Below are positions 1-10,154 of a stretch of 64,000 nt of DNA, one piece after another. The notes beneath the pieces were generated by a model. It was not told the DNA's origin, made no database searches, and saw only the letters and a program-made list of their open reading frames with translations. Source of the stretch: Microbacterium sp. SYP-A9085 (lineage in GTDB: Bacteria; Actinomycetota; Actinomycetes; Actinomycetales; Microbacteriaceae); the NCBI RefSeq assembly GCF_009649635.1, contig NZ_WJII01000003.1:186001-250000 (forward strand), in the 5' to 3' direction. Positions within the stretch are counted from its first letter, which is position 1, and every line of letters starts with the position of its first letter. The translations under genes and the position numbers were made by a program.

Positions 1-2
1 TC

Positions 3-1643
3 GCTATCGGACTGTTCACGGTGGGTACCGGCACGATGATCTTCCTGCGCGGGGCGCTGGATGCCAACCTCGACGCGCAGGTGCAGCAGCTGGGCAGCGC
101 CGACCCCGCCAAGAGCGTGTTCGACATCACCGACGGCGCCGCCGGCACGCTCGTTTTCACGCCGAAGCCGTCCGCGTCGCTGGACGTCACCGGCGTGTTC
201 GTCGCGGTGTACGGCGCCGACGGACGGCTGCTGGCCTCGGCGGGGCCGCGGGCCGAGAACACCCCCGTGTTCCCGACCACGGTGACCCTCGCGCAGGCGA
301 ACATCCGCGGCACCGCCCCGTACGACATTCCGGGCACCACGGGCGTCGATTTCCGCGCGAGCGTCTCGCCACTGCTGTTGAACACCCGTCCCGACCTGCT
401 GACCCAGCTGGTCGCGCTGCCGACATCCTCGGTGAACCGGATCGTGGGCACGTTCCTCGGCATCTACAGCATCCTCGCCCTCCTGACGATCCTGATCGGC
501 GCGCTCGGGACCCGGCTGCTGGTGACCCTCGCGTTCCGCAGTCTGGGGCAGGTGGAGGCGACCGCGATGTCGATAGCGGCGGGCGACTTCAGTCAGCGGA
601 TGACGAAGATCGAGCCCGAGCACACCGAGGTCGGGCGGCTGAAGATCGCGATCAACGCGATGCTGGCGCGGCTGGACGGCGCGCTCGGTGAGCGCGACTC
701 GGCGGTGCGGCAGATGCGGCGGTTCGTCGGCGACGCCAGTCACGAGCTGCGCACGCCGCTGGTCACGGTCCGCGGCTACGCAGAGCTGTACCGGATGGGC
801 GCCATCCGCGGCGACGAGGACGTGAGCCTGGCGTTCGAGCGGATCGAGAAGGAGGCGATCCGGATGGGCGCGCTGGTCGAGGACCTTCTCGCGCTCACGC
901 GCCTGGACGAGCGGCACGAGCAGCTGCAGATCACCCCCGTCGACCTGCGCCCGATAGCCCGGGATGCCGCCCTCGACATCCGCGCCGCCTCGCCGCGGCG
1001 GGTGGTGTCCGTGAACGACACCACGACGGCGGTGGCCGATCAACTGCCGGCCCTGCGCCTGCCCACCGAGCCGATAACGGCGGCGACCGGCACCGCCCCG
1101 GCGAGGCGGCGCGGCGTGCCCAGTCCGCGCAGCCTGCTGCGGCGCCGGCCCCGGTCGCATCCGGCCCCGGAGCTCGCCGGGCACCTGTCCACGCCGCCGG
1201 AGGTCGCCGCGGCGCTCGGAGTGCCGGAGCCGGTGGTGCTCGGCGAGGAGAACCGCATCCGCCAGGTGGTCGCGAATCTGCTCGCGAACGTCCGCCGGTA
1301 CACGCCCGACGACTCCCCGATCGATCTCGCGGTAGGGGTGGATGCCGCAGCCGGCATGGGCTGGATCGCCATCGCCGACCATGGCGAGGGGATCCCCGTG
1401 CAGATCCGCAAGCAGATCTTCCAGCGGTTCTGGCGCGCCGACAACTCACGGACCCGCGAGACCGGGGGGTCGGGCCTGGGGCTGTCGATCGTCGCGTCGA
1501 TCGTGGACCTGCTGCACGGGACGGTGGATGTCACGGACACGCCGGGCGGGGGTGCCACGTTCCGCGTCTCGCTGCCGCTGGCCGACGGGGGCGCCGCGGA
1601 AGACCGGCAGCCGGCGCGCCGGCCCGACGACCCGGCCGACTGA
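3..1643 (+). CDS. Sensor histidine kinase, 5' end cut by the window
   Basis: Membrane sensor kinase of a two-component system. The frame is open to base 3, so the start and first membrane helix lie upstream; the first in-window GTG (21) is not a convincing start. Numbering from that GTG, an extracellular sensor region runs to about 140, then a membrane helix (141-165), HAMP (166-218) and the H-box ASHELRTPL with His241. The N-box NLLANVRRYTP and the GEGIP and GSGLGLSIV glycine boxes follow. An unusual Pro/Arg-rich insert of about 60 residues sits between the DHp and ATPase domains. The partner regulator should lie upstream. Class is clear; the signal is unknown. Confidence 0.9.
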   Translation, partial: AIGLFTVGTGTMIFLRGALDANLDAQVQQLGSADPAKSVFDITDGAAGTLVFTPKPSASLDVTGVFVAVYGADGRLLASAGPRAENTPVFPTTVTLAQANIRGTAPYDIPGTTGVDFRASVSPLLLNTRPDLLTQLVALPTSSVNRIVGTFLGIYSILALLTILIGALGTRLLVTLAFRSLGQVEATAMSIAAGDFSQRMTKIEPEHTEVGRLKIAINAMLARLDGALGERDSAVRQMRRFVGDASHELRTPLVTVRGYAELYRMGAIRGDEDVSLAFERIEKEAIRMGALVEDLLALTRLDERHEQLQITPVDLRPIARDAALDIRAASPRRVVSVNDTTTAVADQLPALRLPTEPITAATGTAPARRRGVPSPRSLLRRRPRSHPAPELAGHLSTPPEVAAALGVPEPVVLGEENRIRQVVANLLANVRRYTPDDSPIDLAVGVDAAAGMGWIAIADHGEGIPVQIRKQIFQRFWRADNSRTRETGGSGLGLSIVASIVDLLHGTVDVTDTPGGGATFRVSLPLADGGAAEDRQPARRPDDPAD

Positions 1644-1760
1644 GCGTCGCCTCCTCCCCAGCCGGGACGCGGAGGCACGTTGTCCACGGATGCGCTGCCC
1701 GGGCGTCCGCGCGTGCGCGGCGGCCGTAGCGTGGGGCGAAACCCAGCGAAGGGAGCCCTC

Positions 1761-2048
1761 ATGGCCGTGTACTCCGTCGACAGCGACGCCGTCATCGCCA
1801 CCACCGCCGCGGTTCGCGGCTGTGCCGACCGCCTGCAGGGCGAGACGCAGGCGATGCTCGCTCAGCTCACAAGCCTGCAGGGATCCTGGACGGGTGCGGC
1901 CGCCGCGGCGTTCGCGGGCGTCGTCGACCAGTGGCGGGCGACACAGGTACAGGTCGAGCAGACGCTCGCCGCCATCAATACGGCCCTCGCCGCGGCCGGC
2001 CGACAGTACGCCGAGGCCGAGCAGTTCAGCGCATCGCTGTTCCGGTGA
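1761..2048 (+). CDS. WXG100-family (ESAT-6-like) small protein
   Basis: A 95-residue helical hairpin protein of the type exported by ESX/type VII secretion. The turn motif is Trp43-Thr-Gly45, and length and Ala/Gln-rich heptad composition fit the family. ATG 1761 is preceded by GAAGGGAG. An upstream in-frame TTG at 1680 would add an Arg-rich tail unlike the family and is rejected. No secretion ATPase or partner WXG gene is adjacent, so the substrate role is inferred from the family. The gene converges on groEL and shares its terminator. Confidence 0.85.
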   Translation: MAVYSVDSDAVIATTAAVRGCADRLQGETQAMLAQLTSLQGSWTGAAAAAFAGVVDQWRATQVQVEQTLAAINTALAAAGRQYAEAEQFSASLFR

Positions 2049-2052
2049 AACG

Positions 2053-2084
2053 CGAAGCGCCCCTCCCGGAGGAGGGGCGCTTCG
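2053..2084. terminator. Bidirectional terminator between WXG100 gene and groEL
   Basis: Perfect 14-bp inverted repeat (2053-2066 with 2071-2084) around a 4-base loop. It lies between two convergent genes and can serve both. Confidence 0.85.
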
Positions 2085-2101
2085 TTCCTGGAACCTGCGA
2101 C

Positions 2102-3785
<1,684 letters not shown>

Positions 3786-3789
3786 TCCC

Positions 3790-3818
3790 ATTCTGGCACT
3801 CGCCCCTACCGAGTGCAA
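3790..3818 (-). promoter_or_regulatory. groEL promoter with a second, degenerate CIRCE-like repeat
   Basis: On the minus strand, -35 TTGCAC (3818-3813), 17-base spacer, -10 CAGAAT (3795-3790). The same bases hold a second inverted repeat, GCACTC (3796-3801), 9 bases, GAGTGC (3811-3816). It has the CIRCE arm core and spacing but lacks the outer bases. It spans the -35 to -10 region. Confidence 0.7.
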
Positions 3819-3833
3819 GCCGGACTGAGGCGG

Positions 3834-4403
3834 CTAGGGCGTGGTCGTCGGCGCGGGCGACGATGCGCGATCGGTGCCGAGGACGAGCGTGAGCTGCTGC
3901 GCCTCGGGGTCGCCTGCGGGCTGGTACTCGTCGTTCTGCGCGATGGCGGCGCCGCCGACGGCCTTCGCCAGCCCCGCCGCGGCGGCGGCATCCTCGGGCA
4001 GCGCGTAGTAGACGGTGGTGGTCGGGTACGTGGATCCGGCCTCGCCGGGCGAGATCTGCCCCGGCTTGTATCCCGCGCGCACGAGCTGGTCCTTGGCGAG
4101 GGTCGCCTTGTCGGGCTCTCCGGTCGCGTTCAGCACGAGCACGGTGTACGACGTGTCCAGGACCGGGGTCACCGTGGACGTCGGCGCAGCGGTCGGCGCC
4201 GAGCTCGGCGTGCCGCCCAGCCGTCCGGACACCCACAGGGTGCCGACAGCCCCGAGCCCGATCAGCAGGACCGTCGCGAGCGCCGCCCACGCAAGGAGGA
4301 CGCCCACCCGCAGACGCGGGTTCTCCGATCGGTGGGCGCCGACCCGCTCGCCGTGGGCGGGCACGTCGTCGAACGCGTCCCGCGGGTAGGTCGGTCTCGG
4401 CAC
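3834..4403 (-). CDS. LytR_C-domain membrane-anchored protein
   Basis: A 189-residue protein: cytoplasmic N-terminus of about 30 residues, one membrane helix (about 33-58), a Thr/Pro/Ser-rich linker, then a LytR C-terminal (LytR_C) domain beginning around YTVLVLNATG. LytR_C domains are found alone or at the end of cell-wall LCP ligases; this one has no LCP catalytic domain. It precedes groEL on the same strand and follows a DUF3263 gene, a common actinobacterial order. Function unknown, probably envelope related. Confidence 0.75.
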   Translation of the reverse strand: MPRPTYPRDAFDDVPAHGERVGAHRSENPRLRVGVLLAWAALATVLLIGLGAVGTLWVSGRLGGTPSSAPTAAPTSTVTPVLDTSYTVLVLNATGEPDKATLAKDQLVRAGYKPGQISPGEAGSTYPTTTVYYALPEDAAAAAGLAKAVGGAAIAQNDEYQPAGDPEAQQLTLVLGTDRASSPAPTTTP

Positions 4404-4471
4404 GTCACGATGCTATCGGGCGGGATTCTGCGGGCAACCAGGGCGCGCACAGATTTCCGCAGGGTCGGCGG

Positions 4472-4720
4472 TCAGCGATCGCCGGATGCGCGGGCGAGGC
4501 GCTCCCGCGCACGCAGATCGCGGATCCGCCGCAGTCGCTTGACGAGCATCGGGTCGTGCTCGAGCGCGTCGGCGGTGTCGATCAGCCGGCCGAGCAGCTG
4601 GTAGTAGCGCGCCGGAGCGAGCTCGAGCTCGAGCCGGATGGCCTCCTCCTTCGCGCCGACGTGCCGGGTCCACCGCGACTCGAAATCCAGGATGGCGCGG
4701 GCACGATCGTCGAGGGGCAC
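4472..4720 (-). CDS. DUF3263 protein
   Basis: An 82-residue all-helical protein matching the DUF3263 pattern: an initial ILDFE..W segment, then RYYQLLGRLID and a basic helical tail. The family is small, cytosolic and actinobacterial and has a helix-turn-helix-like look, so DNA binding is possible but unproven. The neighbouring LytR_C gene is its usual companion. Confidence 0.8.
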   Translation of the reverse strand: MPLDDRARAILDFESRWTRHVGAKEEAIRLELELAPARYYQLLGRLIDTADALEHDPMLVKRLRRIRDLRARERLARASGDR

Positions 4721-4729
4721 CCGCTCACG

Positions 4730-5758
4730 CTACTGCCGCGAGGGCGCGGATCCGGGATGCCACTCCCAGTCGGCGCCGATCGGCCGCACTATGGCGCCCA
4801 GCGGGTCGACGGCCGCCATCACCCGCCCGTCGATGGCGAGCGCGAAAGCCCCGTTCGGCCATTCGCCGGCGGCGGCCTGCGGCGCCCACGCACCGGCGAC
4901 CGCGGCGTGCAGGCCGGGTGCATCCAGCGTGACCCAGCGGCCGAGTCCGCGTGCGGTGGCGGCGATCCGCTCACGCCGGGCGCGCGGCACGTGCGCGAGC
5001 ACCCCCGGAGTCGTCACCACGAGCGTGGCGCCCCGAGGCGCACGGGCGGCGAGCTCCGGCAGCGCCGTCGCGGCATCCCCGGCCACCAGCAGCGGCGGGT
5101 CGGCGGCGGCGACATCCAGCGCCGCCTCGACGCGGGCCGCGCGCCCATCCTCCCCCGGCCACACGAGTCCGGTGAGCCAGGCACGGTCCGCGGCCTCGCG
5201 GGCGTCACGCGGCTGCAGGTCGATGCCCGCACGCCAGATGATGTCGGGCATCCGGAGGCGCGGGGCCGGTCCCCGCCACTGCGCCGCGAGCACGACCCGG
5301 CTCGGCCCGTCGACCGGGTCGATGGCGACGACGCCGTCGTCGCTGCGGTACCGGTAGGAATAGCGGTCCGGGTACAGGCACAGGCCGGCGCTGGCTCCTA
5401 CCTCGATCACCGCGAGCGGCCCGGGGATGGCCGCCAGGGCCGGCAGCATCGCCGCACAGCGCAGCGGCTCGTTCGTCTGCACACCTCGGGCGCGGCACTC
5501 GGCCACGACGGCATCGGCGTGCGCGTCCAGCCACGCCGCCCACGCCGGGTACGCGACGAGGCCTGATCCCAGCATCCGGGTCACCGCGAAGACGAGGGGT
5601 GGCTGCCGGTGCTCGGGCGGGATGCGGGCGAGGATGCCGGCGGACCGCGGATCCCCGGCGACACCGGCCGCCCACCGCGCGTACAGCGGTGATCGGTGCG
5701 GCGCTTCGACGCGGGCGAAGCGCGCGTACCGCTCCTGCACGGCGGCTATATCTGACAT
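4730..5758 (-). CDS. DUF2332 protein
   Basis: A 342-residue protein of the DUF2332 family, of unknown biochemical role. The central IEVGASAGLCLYPDRY segment resembles a Rossmann SAM-binding loop, so a methyltransferase-like fold is plausible. I place the start at ATG 5758 (MSDIAAVQERY); ATG 5767 would add three residues. It diverges from msrB with only about 60 bases between starts, so the two promoters must be close. Confidence 0.75.
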   Translation of the reverse strand: MSDIAAVQERYARFARVEAPHRSPLYARWAAGVAGDPRSAGILARIPPEHRQPPLVFAVTRMLGSGLVAYPAWAAWLDAHADAVVAECRARGVQTNEPLRCAAMLPALAAIPGPLAVIEVGASAGLCLYPDRYSYRYRSDDGVVAIDPVDGPSRVVLAAQWRGPAPRLRMPDIIWRAGIDLQPRDAREAADRAWLTGLVWPGEDGRAARVEAALDVAAADPPLLVAGDAATALPELAARAPRGATLVVTTPGVLAHVPRARRERIAATARGLGRWVTLDAPGLHAAVAGAWAPQAAAGEWPNGAFALAIDGRVMAAVDPLGAIVRPIGADWEWHPGSAPSRQ

Positions 5759-5820
5759 CCGCCCCATTCTGTCGGAACAGGAGGGCGCGACGTCGGGTTG
5801 AATGGTGGTGGAGGATTCCC

Positions 5821-6228
5821 ATGAGTTACACCGTGAACAAGACCGATGACCAGTGGCGCACCGAGTTGGACCCGGACCAGTACGCCGTGCTGCGTCAGGC
5901 GGCGACCGAGCGCCCCTGGACGGGCGAGCTGCTGGACGAGCATCGCGCCGGGCTGTACACCTGCGCGGCGTGCGGCGCGGAGCTGTTCCGCAGCGGCACG
6001 AAGTTCGAGTCGCACTGCGGGTGGCCGAGCTTCTACGAGTCGATCCGCCCCGAGGCCGTCGTCCTGCGCGAGGACCCGAGCCTGGGCATGGAGCGCACCG
6101 AGGTGCTGTGCGCGGCGTGCGGGTCGCACCTGGGACACGTGTTCCCGGACGGGTTCGGCACCCCCACCGGCGACCGGTACTGCATGAACTCGATTTCGCT
6201 GCAGTTCAGTCCCGAAGACGACGAGTGA
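5821..6228 (+). CDS. msrB: Peptide methionine-R-sulfoxide reductase MsrB
   Basis: Reduces methionine-R-sulfoxide in oxidised proteins using thioredoxin. The 135-residue protein has the whole family set: structural zinc ligands in two CxxC motifs (Cys48/51, Cys97/100), GWPSF, a resolving-type Cys66, and the catalytic Cys121 in RYCMNSIS. The next gene starts inside its stop codon (GTGA overlap), so the two redox genes are translationally coupled. Confidence 0.97.
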   Translation: MSYTVNKTDDQWRTELDPDQYAVLRQAATERPWTGELLDEHRAGLYTCAACGAELFRSGTKFESHCGWPSFYESIRPEAVVLREDPSLGMERTEVLCAACGSHLGHVFPDGFGTPTGDRYCMNSISLQFSPEDDE

Positions 6229-6767
6229 CCGCATTCGACGCCGTTCGCGCGCGCCGGTCCTGGTCGAAGGTGACGGATGCCGCGCCCACGCATGACGAGC
6301 TGCTGCCACTCGTCGCCGCCGCCGGCCGGGTCGCCGACCATTCGTCGCTGCGCCCGTGGCGACTGATCGAGCTGCGCGGCGAGGATCGCGAGCGGCTGGG
6401 CCGGGCCATCAACCGGTCCGCCGGCGAGAAGGGCGCCTCGTCCAAGCCCCTGCGGGCGCCCCTGCTGATCGCCGTCGTGGTCAGCTACCGGCCGAGCGAG
6501 AAGGTGCCGCGGTGGGAGCAGGTGGCCGCCGCCGCGGGCGTGGCGCACACGCTGAGCCTGCTGCTGGACGAGGCCGGATGGGGCGTCATCTGGCGCACCG
6601 GCCGCTGGACCCGCACCGACGCGGTCGCCGCGCTCCACGGCCTGCGCGACAACGAGCGGCTGCTGGGATGGCTGTATGTCGGCGGAAAGCCCGACGGCAA
6701 GTTGGGGGGTACTCGCAAGGAACTGGACGCCGAGCGCTACCTGTCCGCGCTGCCGGCGCCGCGCTGA
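6225..6767 (+). CDS. Nitroreductase-family flavoprotein
   Basis: A 180-residue protein of the FMN-dependent nitroreductase fold (RutE/HadB-like small type): an N-terminal RRSWS segment where FMN phosphate usually binds, PLLIAVV strand, and a C-terminal WLYVGG segment. The GTG start overlaps the msrB stop, giving an oxidative-stress pair. Substrate not predictable. Confidence 0.8.
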   Translation: MTAFDAVRARRSWSKVTDAAPTHDELLPLVAAAGRVADHSSLRPWRLIELRGEDRERLGRAINRSAGEKGASSKPLRAPLLIAVVVSYRPSEKVPRWEQVAAAAGVAHTLSLLLDEAGWGVIWRTGRWTRTDAVAALHGLRDNERLLGWLYVGGKPDGKLGGTRKELDAERYLSALPAPR

Positions 6768-6818
6768 ACCCACGCACATTCTCCGCGGGATGGCAACCCC
6801 CACTTCCCATTCTCCCTC

Positions 6819-6858
6819 CCGGCCTTACAACTGAAGGCCGGCCGACGCGAAACGTCGG
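6819..6858 (+). terminator. Two adjacent hairpins ahead of the holin-X operon
   Basis: An 8-bp hairpin (6819-6826/6834-6841) is followed at once by a 6-bp hairpin (6842-6847/6853-6858). They may end the msrB operon or form a leader of the next one. No T-run follows. Confidence 0.4.
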
Positions 6859-6876
6859 CGGACGAGAGGAGAGGCG

Positions 6877-7662
6877 ATGTCAGATGGATTCACAACGGTG
6901 CGCGCGGGCGGGACGAGCGGTCCCGTCGAAGGCGGCACCGGAACGATGGACCCGGCCGGACACGGGGTAGGTCAGGTCACCGATACGGCCACCGGCGCCG
7001 CCAAGGACGTGGCGCAGGTCGCGAAGGACGAGGGCGCATCGGTGGTCCGCGAGGCGAAGGTCCAGTTGCAGGATCTCTACGCCCAGACGCGGGATGAGCT
7101 GGGCGATCAGGCCGCGAAGCAGCAGGATCGCCTCGCGCACGGCCTGCGGTCCTTCAGCGACGATCTCCGGTCGATGGCGCACAACGGGGACGGCAGCACA
7201 ATGGCGACCGATCTCGTGCGGAGCGCATCGGAACGGGCGGGAGCAGCGGCCACCTGGATCGGGAACCGTGATCCCGCAGACGTCCTGGACGAGGTGAAGA
7301 GATTCGCCCGGCGGCGTCCCGGGATGTTCATCACGGTCGCGGCCACGGCCGGCGTCCTCGTCGGTCGACTCACCCGGGCGCTGGCACAGGGGGCAGCCGA
7401 ATCCGCCCAGCGCACGCAGACCGCCGGAAGCACGACGCCGGGGGTCGGTGGGCGGACCGGCGACGTCACCATGGGTTCCGGCATGCGCACTCCCGGCGCA
7501 GCGGGATACGACGGGGTGCCGGCGACGGGCAGGATGCCGGTGACGGATCCCAGCGAGGCGCCGGTCTACTCGGAGACGGCCACCCGGTTCGCCGACGAGC
7601 ATCCCGAGGGAACACGCGTCGAGGATACGGAGGGTACTCATGAGCGACGCGACACCCTCTGA
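6877..7662 (+). CDS. Hypothetical low-complexity protein with one membrane segment
   Basis: A 261-residue protein with no family I can name. It has an Ala/Lys/Gln-rich amphipathic N-terminal half resembling LEA-type or coiled-coil sequence, a conserved-looking FARRRPGMF lead into one hydrophobic segment (about 150-168), and a Gly/Thr-rich, probably disordered tail. ATG 6877 has the Shine-Dalgarno GAGAGGAG. Its 3' end overlaps the holin-X gene by 23 bases. This gene, holin-X and DUF3618 recur together in actinobacteria. Probably an inner-membrane-associated stress protein; inferred from context only. Confidence 0.65.
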   Translation: MSDGFTTVRAGGTSGPVEGGTGTMDPAGHGVGQVTDTATGAAKDVAQVAKDEGASVVREAKVQLQDLYAQTRDELGDQAAKQQDRLAHGLRSFSDDLRSMAHNGDGSTMATDLVRSASERAGAAATWIGNRDPADVLDEVKRFARRRPGMFITVAATAGVLVGRLTRALAQGAAESAQRTQTAGSTTPGVGGRTGDVTMGSGMRTPGAAGYDGVPATGRMPVTDPSEAPVYSETATRFADEHPEGTRVEDTEGTHERRDTL

Positions 7663-8053
7663 GCAGCACGCCGCCAACGCGTCACTGGGCGAGCTCGTCA
7701 GCGAGGTCATGCGGGACGTGTCGACCCTGATCCGTCAGGAGATGGCACTGGCCAAGGCCGAGCTGAAGGAGTCCGCCGTCACCACGGCCAAGGGCGCCGG
7801 AATGCTCGGCGGTGCGGGGTACGCCGCGTCGATGACGGTGCTGTTCCTGTCCCTCGCGCTGTGGGCGGCCCTGGCGACCCTGATCGGCTGGGGATGGTCG
7901 GGCGTGGTGGTGGCGGTCGTATGGGCCATCATCGCCGCCATCCTCTTTGCGGTCGGCCGACGGCGCCTGGCCGAGGTCAAGGGGGCCCCGCAGACGGTGG
8001 AAACTCTGCAGGAGATCCCCGGAACACTGAGAAGGAATGAGGAGAACCGATGA
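7640..8053 (+). CDS. Actinobacterial holin-X (phage holin superfamily III) membrane protein
   Basis: A 137-residue protein with a soluble amphipathic N-terminus (LIRQEMALAKAELKE), two membrane helices (about 62-82 and 88-108) and a basic tail, as in the Phage_holin_3_6 family. Despite the name these are chromosomal, not lytic phage genes. Overlaps its neighbours on both sides (23 and 4 bases), so it belongs to a tight three-gene operon. Confidence 0.85.
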   Translation: MSDATPSEQHAANASLGELVSEVMRDVSTLIRQEMALAKAELKESAVTTAKGAGMLGGAGYAASMTVLFLSLALWAALATLIGWGWSGVVVAVVWAIIAAILFAVGRRRLAEVKGAPQTVETLQEIPGTLRRNEENR

Positions 8054-8613
8054 CTGATTCACCAGATGTGCTCCGGGCGGAAACCGAGCGCACGCGCGTG
8101 GAACTGGGCCGCGACGTCGACGCTCTCGCCGACAAGGTGACTCCGTCGAAGATCATGGACCGTCAGACCACGAGGGTCCGCCGCGCATTCGCGTCCATGC
8201 GCGACACCGTGATGGGTGCCGCGCACGACACGGAGCAGTCCGCGTCGGCGATGGCATCGGATGTCGCCGAAGGCGCGCGCCAGACGGTGCGCAAGGCACA
8301 AGGCAACCCGATGGCGGTCGGCTTGATCGCGTTCGGGGCAGGGCTGCTGGCGGCGTCGCTCATCCCGGCATCCGAGAAGGAGAAGGAGCTCGCCCGGTCG
8401 GCGAAGGAGCAGGCGCAGCCCCTGGTGGACGAGGTGAGCAACGTCGCCCGGGATGTCGCGTCCGACCTGAAGGAGCCGGCTCAGGATGCGATGGCGGCGG
8501 TGAAGGAGGAGGCCGCCGACGCCGTCGAGCACGTGAAGGAAGAGGCGTCCGACGGGGCCCAGGAGGTCAAGGAGCGCGCCCAGCAGGCGCGTGCGGACAC
8601 CGTCGACCGGTGA
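8050..8613 (+). CDS. DUF3618 protein
   Basis: A 187-residue protein starting with the DUF3618 signature (LRAETERTRVELGRDVDALADKV), then a hydrophobic stretch (about 93-110) and a C-terminal half of charged heptad-like repeats rich in EEA, KE and Q. Predicted to be membrane bound with a long coiled coil. Its ATGA start overlap couples it to holin-X. Role unknown. Confidence 0.85.
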   Translation: MTDSPDVLRAETERTRVELGRDVDALADKVTPSKIMDRQTTRVRRAFASMRDTVMGAAHDTEQSASAMASDVAEGARQTVRKAQGNPMAVGLIAFGAGLLAASLIPASEKEKELARSAKEQAQPLVDEVSNVARDVASDLKEPAQDAMAAVKEEAADAVEHVKEEASDGAQEVKERAQQARADTVDR

Positions 8614-8623
8614 CGCGAACGGG

Positions 8624-8653
8624 GCGAGGAGGATCCGAGGGGATCCTCCTCGC
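8624..8653 (+). terminator. Terminator of the holin-X operon
   Basis: Perfect 13-bp stem (8624-8636 with 8641-8653) with a GAGG loop, directly after the DUF3618 stop. Confidence 0.8.
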
Positions 8654-8752
8654 CTGCGTGGTACGACGGGTATACGGTGAAACCGGCCGCTGAGCCACCG
8701 CACGACATTTCCGACGACGGACCCAGGGGCAGACGTCCAGTTCGCGGAAGAG

Positions 8753-10114
8753 GTGTCTGTGTCCGAGTCCACTCTCGAAGAACGAATCCAGCGCTATGGC
8801 AGCGCCGTCAGGATGCTGCGCAGTGCGCCGGCGCTGAAATTCCCCTTCCTGTACCCACCGGAGTACTCCTCGTGGCATGACGAGCAGCGGGCGTGGAAGA
8901 CGACATCCGTCCTGTTCGACCAGTCGCATCACATGGCCGACATCCGGGTGAGCGGACCGGACGTGCGCAGGCTCTTCTCGGACGTCGGGGTGAACAGCAT
9001 GGCCACGTTCGGGAAGGACCGCGCCAAGCAGTTCATCGCCTGCAGCCCCGACGGCCGCTTCATCGGCGACGGCATCCTGTTCGGACTCGACGACGACCAG
9101 TACAGCCTGGTCGGCGGACCGCTGGCGTTCAACTGGGTCGCCTACCAGGCCGAGACCGGCGGATACGACGTGGAGGTCGTGAAGGATCCGCCGACCGCGT
9201 TCAACCCGGGCCGCCGGCAGATGTACCGCTACGAGCTGAACGGGCCGCGCTCGGGCGAGATCCTGGAGAAGGCGCAGGGGGCGCCGGTCCCGCAGATGGG
9301 GTTCTTCCGCATGGGCGAGCTCACCATCGCCGGCAGGCGCGTGCGCGTCCTGAACCACACGATGGCAGGCGCGCCGGGGGCGGACAACACCGGCCTGGAG
9401 CTGATGGGACCCGTCGAGGACGGCCCCGCGGTGCTGGAGGCCATCGTCGCCGCCGGTGCGGACTTCGGCCTGCGCCGTGGCGGGTCGCGCGCGTACCTCA
9501 CGACCGCCCGCGAGTCCGGGTGGATCCCGCTCGTCGTCCCCGCGATCTACACCGGCGAGGAGATGAAGCCGTACCGCGAATGGCTGAACCCGCGAGGGCT
9601 GGAGGGGCAGGCATCCCTCGAGGGCAGCTTCGACTCGGACAACATCGAGGACTACTACGCGACGCCCTGGGACCTCGGCTACGGAACCATCATCCGGTAC
9701 GACCACGACTTCATCGGCCGGGACGCCCTCGAGCGCCTGGCCGATCAGCCGCACCGCCGGAAGGTGTGGCTGGTGTGGGACAGCAGCGACGTGATGGGCG
9801 TGTTCGAGCGGAGCCTTTTCGGCGAGGGCACGCAGCCGCGGATCCTGGATCTTCCGAACACCGAGTACGGCACCCTGATCTTCGACAAGGTCCTCGCCGG
9901 CGACAGCCTCGTCGGCGTGTCCACCTGGGCCGGGTACACCGCGAACGCGCGGAGCTTCATGTCGCTGGCGATGATCGACGAGGAGGCCGCGCGGGACGGC
10001 GCCGCCGTCACCGTCGTGTGGGGACAGCCCGACGGCGGGCAGTCGACGCCGTTCCTCGTCCCGCACGTGCAGGCCGAGATCCGCGCCACCGTCCGCCTGC
10101 AGCCGCCGGCCTGA
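8753..10114 (+). CDS. LigM/DesA-like tetrahydrofolate-dependent O-demethylase (GcvT fold)
   Basis: A 453-residue aminomethyltransferase-fold protein. Its N-terminal signature (YPPEYSSWHDEQRAW, then VLFDQSHHM) is that of vanillate/syringate O-demethylases LigM and DesA, which move the aryl methyl group to tetrahydrofolate, rather than of glycine-cleavage T protein. The C-terminal barrel is present. GTG 8753 or GTG 8759 can start; GGAAGAGG upstream favours the latter slightly. No ring-cleavage gene is adjacent, so the methoxy-aromatic substrate is inferred. DMSP demethylase is the main alternative. Confidence 0.65.
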   Translation: MSVSESTLEERIQRYGSAVRMLRSAPALKFPFLYPPEYSSWHDEQRAWKTTSVLFDQSHHMADIRVSGPDVRRLFSDVGVNSMATFGKDRAKQFIACSPDGRFIGDGILFGLDDDQYSLVGGPLAFNWVAYQAETGGYDVEVVKDPPTAFNPGRRQMYRYELNGPRSGEILEKAQGAPVPQMGFFRMGELTIAGRRVRVLNHTMAGAPGADNTGLELMGPVEDGPAVLEAIVAAGADFGLRRGGSRAYLTTARESGWIPLVVPAIYTGEEMKPYREWLNPRGLEGQASLEGSFDSDNIEDYYATPWDLGYGTIIRYDHDFIGRDALERLADQPHRRKVWLVWDSSDVMGVFERSLFGEGTQPRILDLPNTEYGTLIFDKVLAGDSLVGVSTWAGYTANARSFMSLAMIDEEAARDGAAVTVVWGQPDGGQSTPFLVPHVQAEIRATVRLQPPA

Positions 10115-10154
10115 AGCCCCCGGCCCCGGCCCTCTCGGCCGCTACCATCGGCGC

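Noticed and set aside
7640..8053. Prophage lysis cassette (holin)
   Set aside because: The holin-X family is chromosomal in actinobacteria and no endolysin or phage genes are near.
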